Origin: Nymphaea colorata
Taxonomy: Eukaryota; Streptophyta; Magnoliopsida; Nymphaeales; Nymphaeaceae
Reading direction: 5' to 3'
Length of the DNA: 64,000 nucleotides
Assembly (NCBI RefSeq): GCF_008831285.2
Contig: NC_045140.1
Location: forward strand, 25,562,131 to 25,626,130
The notes below the pieces were generated by a model that worked only from the letters and a program-made list of their open reading frames with translations, did no database searches and was not told the origin of the DNA. Position numbers and translations under genes: made by a program. This document shows positions 59,270 through 64,000 of this stretch, in pieces. Each line of letters begins with the position of its first letter. Position 1 is the stretch's first letter.

Positions 59270-61071
59270 CTCTCTTCTTCTCCCCGTCCCTCTCTCTCTC
59301 TCTCGCTTAACCTCAGGCCTCCATACTTATGAGCTCTGAGCAAGACATAATTTGCCTGAACAAACAAGTTTGGATAAGAAGGGAGAGCCCAATGGTTAAA
59401 GCCGGCAGCTTTTTGCAGAAAGCATCCCTCCCGAATCACGTGTGAGGCAAGGTAAGGTCATGGTAGAAAGCAGAGACGACGGCGCCACTGGACTCTTGTG
59501 GCTCTCCCTCTCTCTCAACCAAAGGGCTCTGCTGCCTTTTGTATTTCGTTAGTCCGCCCCCTCCCCTTCCTTGCTTTTTGCGGGGCTTCAGTGAATCATC
59601 ATTGGGGATTGCATCCATTTAAATACTCAGATCCTTTTCTCCATCTCTCTCTTTCTTCCCAAAATCTGCCCTTCCACATGGCATGATTGGCATCTCCCAT
59701 TCCTGCTTCTTCTCTCACTAGTTTCTCCCTTTAAACAAAACTTTCTTTTTTATGGCCGGAAGGCGGCTGTGGCTGCGCCGTCTTGTCTTAAATTAATTAC
59801 GGCTGTTGCTAATGATCACCACCATTAACAGTCATCGACATGTTCATCTCTCTGTATCATACCATAACAGTAACATGATTAAAAGATCTGATGATGGTCA
59901 TAATAAAGGAAGCACCATCAGAATCGACATGGTCATGAGAATACCATGATCATCATCATGTCCATGGCAGGGATGGCATCTCCATCCCCGAAAACGACCC
60001 AACGTGGCGGAAAGGCAGCCGTTGATGGGTGAGTCTGAAAAAAGCTGAGGAAAAGCGTACGGCGTCGAAAGAGAAAGGAGACAGGCGGTTGACACTTGAC
60101 ACGCGCGAGATGGGGGGAATCTTCTACCCCAGTATTGGCCGTGTCTCTGTAATTTTCGCTTCCCAGAGGCTATTTCAAGAATTACTGAGGAGAACGAGGG
60201 GTTGACTGAAAGTTTGTGTGCCGGAACGTCCTTGTTCGGTCCTCCTCCTCTTTTAGTCCTTCGTTCGAGCTGTAAACCGTTTGTTAGGAGTCAGGTCCCC
60301 GGCCTGAGTTAGACGAGGAATTCGCCGTCTCCCGTTTGAACTTGGACCTGACTTTTTCCAAATCAAAGCTCCTCAAGCGAAAATGTTACTTCAGTTCTGG
60401 TCGTATAAAATGACAAAATGTGGGTCTCACTTGGTACCGATAGATTGATGAACCATAAAACCTTGATGTATATTTCTTGCCGTATCAGCCTCTTCATGTC
60501 ACATCATGCTTATAAAATTAAGGACTTTCCCTCTCATGCATATCTTAAGGGGTCAGGCTACAATCTTCTGGGAAATGTTTCAAGAATTATTTTATTTTAT
60601 CTTGATTTCAAACAAGACTCTGAAATCTTTGCGTGCCTTCATGTGCAAGATACATGGATTAAATCATGCATTTTCAAATCCATGAATTTCAAGTCAAACC
60701 TTACCTAAGACAGGAAATACTCAATGTCCCCAAGCGAGTCAGGTCTACAATTGGTTAGGGTTTTTCCTTGTCTTCATTGTCGCCCTGTTTTTCTACATGC
60801 AAGAATTTGGGCAAGCTGTGAGGGTGAAGGTGATGAATGCATGACCAAGACCCAGGTGAATTGGAGTATGGATCATAGTTGGCTAACTCGCATTGGCTCG
60901 AGAATCACTGAGTCATTTTGGATCTCTAAAAAACCTGGCGACAAGTCAAGGTTGGCAAGGCTCGCCCTTGACTTGGCTTGACTCGTCACGACTCGCCTGA
61001 TTCAAGTTATTTTAAAATTTGATCGAGTCAGCCAGTCAACCCGGTGACTGGGTCATCAACCAATTTGAGTC
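59270..61071. other. HLS1-like 5' flank and intergenic sequence
   Basis: Nearest the gene is a CT-rich 5' UTR (minus-strand GA at 59287-59305). A TATA-like box is annotated separately. The tract 59860-59960 is rich in atcatgatcatc-like words. From 60880 to 61075 sequence such as gagtcagccagtcaacccgg resembles repeat-derived gactcg/cgagtc foldback stretches seen near 43750. No gene supported. Confidence 0.5.
59617..59625 (-). promoter_or_regulatory. TATA box candidate of the HLS1-like gene
   Basis: On the minus strand TATTTAAAT lies about 350 bp before the ATG at 59269. Initiation about 30 bp downstream would give a roughly 320-bp CT/GA-rich 5' UTR, plausible for this family. Confidence 0.35.
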
Positions 61072-61285
61072 TGAGTCACGGATTTGCCAACAATAATATG
61101 GATATCAGCAATGAAATTGAACATGAAAAATCAAAGCAGAAAACCAAAAACGTTTAAAAGAATATACCGGATTTTGATTGAGTCACGGATTTGCCAACAA
61201 TAATATGGATATCAGCAATGAAATTGAACATGAAAAATCAAAGCAGAAAACCAAAAACGTTTAAAAGAATATACCGGATTTTGAT
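61072..61285. repeat. Perfect 107-bp tandem duplication
   Basis: The unit from TGAGTCACGGATTTGCC to ccggattttgat occupies 61072-61178 and 61179-61285 with no differences that I can see. It directly abuts the fold-back element at 61309. Identity implies a very recent duplication or an assembly artefact. Confidence 0.92.
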
Positions 61286-61308
61286 TGTGTAGGGGAAAAG
61301 TAGAAGCT

Positions 61309-61755
61309 AGGGATGTGAATTGAATCTGATGTGATACTGTTTACGAAATTCGAAGTCTCGATTGTTCACATAATCAAATTAGGATTCACTTGCAAATGAA
61401 AAAAAGTAATATACCATATCTGAATCCGATTGAATTTTAAATTCACAATCCAAATCTAATCCCCATCCAAATTTTATTTTCACATCCAAATCTGAATTGT
61501 AATACACTACGGAATCCAAACGGCATTATGATCATATGACGTTAGAAACCAACTTCAAAAATGTTGGATACTAGATATAGGAATCATGTTTTAAACCTGA
61601 GTCCAAATTCAAATTCAAATCCAAATTATATGTTCATTTCTTAAACCCAAACCAACCAATTTCCTAATCGGATGTTAAACGTTTTTTTCTTGTCCAATTT
61701 TTTTTTAAAATAGTTCAACCGGATATCGATTGGAATTCGATTCATTAACATCCCT
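61309..61755. mobile_element. Fold-back MITE-like element, copy 4 (complete)
   Basis: It starts AGGGATGTGAATTGAATC and ends attcgattcattaacatccct (inverse AGGGATGTTAATGAATCG). The interior holds complementary aatccaaatc and gaatttgg-like words. It is about 447 bp and non-coding. Confidence 0.6.
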
Positions 61756-64000
61756 TCCTGCACAAACAAGAAATTAGTTTACCAAACTTTTTACTGCATG
61801 GAATTTCTCAGTTCATGATTGCTATGCTTTCCAAAAGGCAAGCTTCCCACTCTAAGTATGAGATCCACTAACTATTATTTAATCTCAAAAAGATAATTAT
61901 AAGAATATAGATTTACTTAAGCAAACATTGCATTGACTACGTTACTACGAGCCATTCATCCACCACCCACATGATTCCATTTCAATAAAATGCCAAAAAC
62001 CTCATTGGTTGGCAAATTATGAAGATAAGAATGACTACCGAGTGGCCCAAAGATCATAGTTTCGTCAACTAGAAATAGTAAATAAACGCGATTGAATATG
62101 CTCAACAGTTGCTTCTTGCTTTAAAATTAATATTTTTAGGTCAAGGGCTGAATGGTAGTCTAGATTTCCGAAGGTGAACCTTTTTTTCAGCTGAAGTTTA
62201 TGGGAGACTGGCAGTCATAGCCCATACATAGTGATGTTGGCTAGAGAAGACGGAAGCACTTTAAAGTTGTAGATATGAGGCAGGGGATGAGGTTTGACAT
62301 AACAAGGCGGGCCTCGCCTGTCATGCAGACGGTCGTGGTTCACCTTAAATTTATTATTCCTTCTCTTGGCGATGCCATGACACATGCAAGCTGTTCTAAT
62401 GTTGCTCTCACTGGTCTCTTTCTCTCTCTCTCTTCTCTACAACTTTATTTCCATAAAAAAAAGAACATTGTATTCCCAAGATTTAACACAACACACACAC
62501 AAGGAGCTAGGATTTTTTTCAAGGGTGAAATAAACGATCCGTGGGTCGGGCCAAGAGGAGCGACGGGTAGGACCAAGAGGAGCGACCGGCCAGGCCAAAC
62601 TAAAAATTCTTGCGCTTACCTTGGCAATGGCCCATGCGGCTCCCCCCTCCCTTCGCCCCTACACGTATATATATATAGAGAAAGAGAGACAGTGAAGTGA
62701 AAATGCTCCCTCTATCTATTGCATACATGTGTGAGAGCTAGCCTAAAGAATCTAGCCTTTGATTGTATCATGTTGTGTGCAGCACATCTCAACCAGCCCC
62801 TTAGCAGTTTTGGTTTCAACCCTAAAAAAGATTGAGAACCAGAACAACCATCTCTTTAATAACTCTCTTTATAAGCCCTTGAAAATCCCTCACAATTTTC
62901 AATACGAAACTAAATTTTTTGGATGTTCAATTAGATTGTGTGCGTGAGAGACCAAATAACACTAAGGAACCAACATGTGTGTGCGTGTGTATATATATAT
63001 GTGTGTATGTATGTATGTATGTACATATGTATGTGTATGTGTGTAGAGATGAAACTACGATGCAGAAAACTACTGCGCATGTCAACATCTTACTCTCACC
63101 AACATATCTCGACCAAATTCCTAGCAGATGCATGATCCAGTTACTAGTTGCCAAACACACATGCTTAAGGAAAGCGACATGCACTTTAAATTTTCTTTCA
63201 GTGGGTGGAGGAAACAATCTTTTTGGCTTGCATCGAGCTTGGGTGGACCAAAGCTATGATACATTCTTTTAACTCGGTTGTCGTGCTGCCTACCATTTGT
63301 AACCCAAAAGAGTAACACACAGAAATATAACAACAACCATGAAATTTGAACCTTGCACTCATGTGATCCGTCACTCAGCAGATGGGCTAAGTGCCTTTAT
63401 TATTATAATAGTTGGTGACGATTGGGTGGTGATAGCCGCGGTGATGTAATCCATACCTTTGTTTGTAGCATACCCTTTTAGCCGAATACTCATCGTTAGT
63501 CTTTGCTTGATAAAAAATGCTGAGTTACTCATTTTTGCCTAATAGCTCATACCACCAGCTCCAAGTGTGTCAATTCACAGTAAAAATAGCAAGCATATGC
63601 CGATATCGACATCTAATCCACCTTTAAATTTGTTTTCTTTCAGTTATTGGTGATAAAGATGGAAGCAGGTCCGATTCTCATCCGGATCCAACTCATCTGC
63701 ATTCACATTCACGATTGGTGATAATTAAGACAAAGAACTAATATTAGGAAGAAAAAACATTTTTATGCAACAATATATCTCAAAGCCATAGAGAAACACA
63801 GACTAAAATTAGTCTCTTGGTAGCACTTAGTCATACGTCCATAGCTTCGGCTTGAGCAAAAAAATCGGCCATGCAAAGTGAACCATGACTGACTGTGTGC
63901 GGTGTCAGAGCCGCATATGGGCTGCAGCCGCCGATTAATGTCTCTTTATTTTCACATTAATATTTTTTAAATATTTGCTCCGTAATATGCATGAGCATCC
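61756..64000. other. Intergenic, microsatellites, no supported gene
   Basis: Frames such as those at 62275-62700 and 62919-63272 are built partly of simple repeats. A 14-base word (ccaagaggagcgac) occurs at 62551 and 62573. (TG/TATG)n microsatellites span about 62981-63045. I recognise no protein or RNA gene. Confidence 0.5.
62981..63045. repeat. (GTAT)n/(GT)n compound microsatellite
   Basis: It is a run of GT, TA and GTAT units, including four to five consecutive GTAT tetramers. Confidence 0.9.

Noticed and set aside
62919-63272. 117-codon frame with Tyr/Val/Cys-rich segment
   Set aside because: Its middle is the translation of a (GTAT)n microsatellite. The remaining parts show no homology.
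1-64000. CRISPR arrays, bacterial operons, phage or organelle insertions
   Set aside because: No regularly spaced identical repeats, Shine-Dalgarno-linked gene runs, or recognisable chloroplast or mitochondrial genes were seen. The window is ordinary nuclear plant DNA.

Overview
The window is nuclear DNA of a flowering plant. Genes have GT-AG introns and belong to land-plant families: GAUT pectin synthase, LRR-VIII receptor kinase, CHX exchangers, HOOKLESS1-type acetyltransferase and a plant F-box protein. Intergenic DNA is AT-rich and holds decayed plant transposons. No sequence feature fixes the species. The GC-rich coding exons of the CHX and HLS1-like genes would suit a monocot or an early-diverging angiosperm, but that is a weak inference.

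Layout. 1-6145: repeat-rich, with two CACTA-type ends, a possible gag remnant, a 53-bp tandem repeat and a GA-rich minisatellite. 6146-7360 (-): intact single-exon F-box gene. 9488-9671: small hAT-type element. 13469-15316 (-): two-exon GAUT8/9-type galacturonosyltransferase. 20754-26132 (+): intact 19-exon LRR receptor kinase (958 aa) of the HPCA1 family, reconstructed exon by exon. 30159-36612 (+): a decayed tandem copy without exon 1 and without the kinase, broken by a 2.8-kb solo LTR and a copia fragment. 39550-42623, 44752-48173 and 50561-53537 (+): three tandem CHX genes with the same four-exon plan (836, 836 and 835 aa). 55758-59269 (-): three-exon HLS1-like N-acetyltransferase whose conserved C-terminus is in another frame because of an apparent 1-bp indel. 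59270-64000: repeats and microsatellites, no supported gene.

The genes are not a pathway. The themes are local tandem duplication (receptor kinase x2, CHX x3) and transposon erosion of one copy. The most unusual observation is that all three CHX proteins lack both the Asn-Asp pair and the VGxExD motif of typical CPA2/CHX antiporter membrane domains, having hydrophobic or neutral residues and GAQxH instead, while their structure otherwise looks intact. Second are the HPCA1-like extracellular cysteines of the intact receptor, which also has a DLG activation-loop motif, and the frameshifted HLS1-like tail.

Coding coordinates were built by hand from reading frames, splice consensus and remembered family sequences. 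No alignment or expression data were available.
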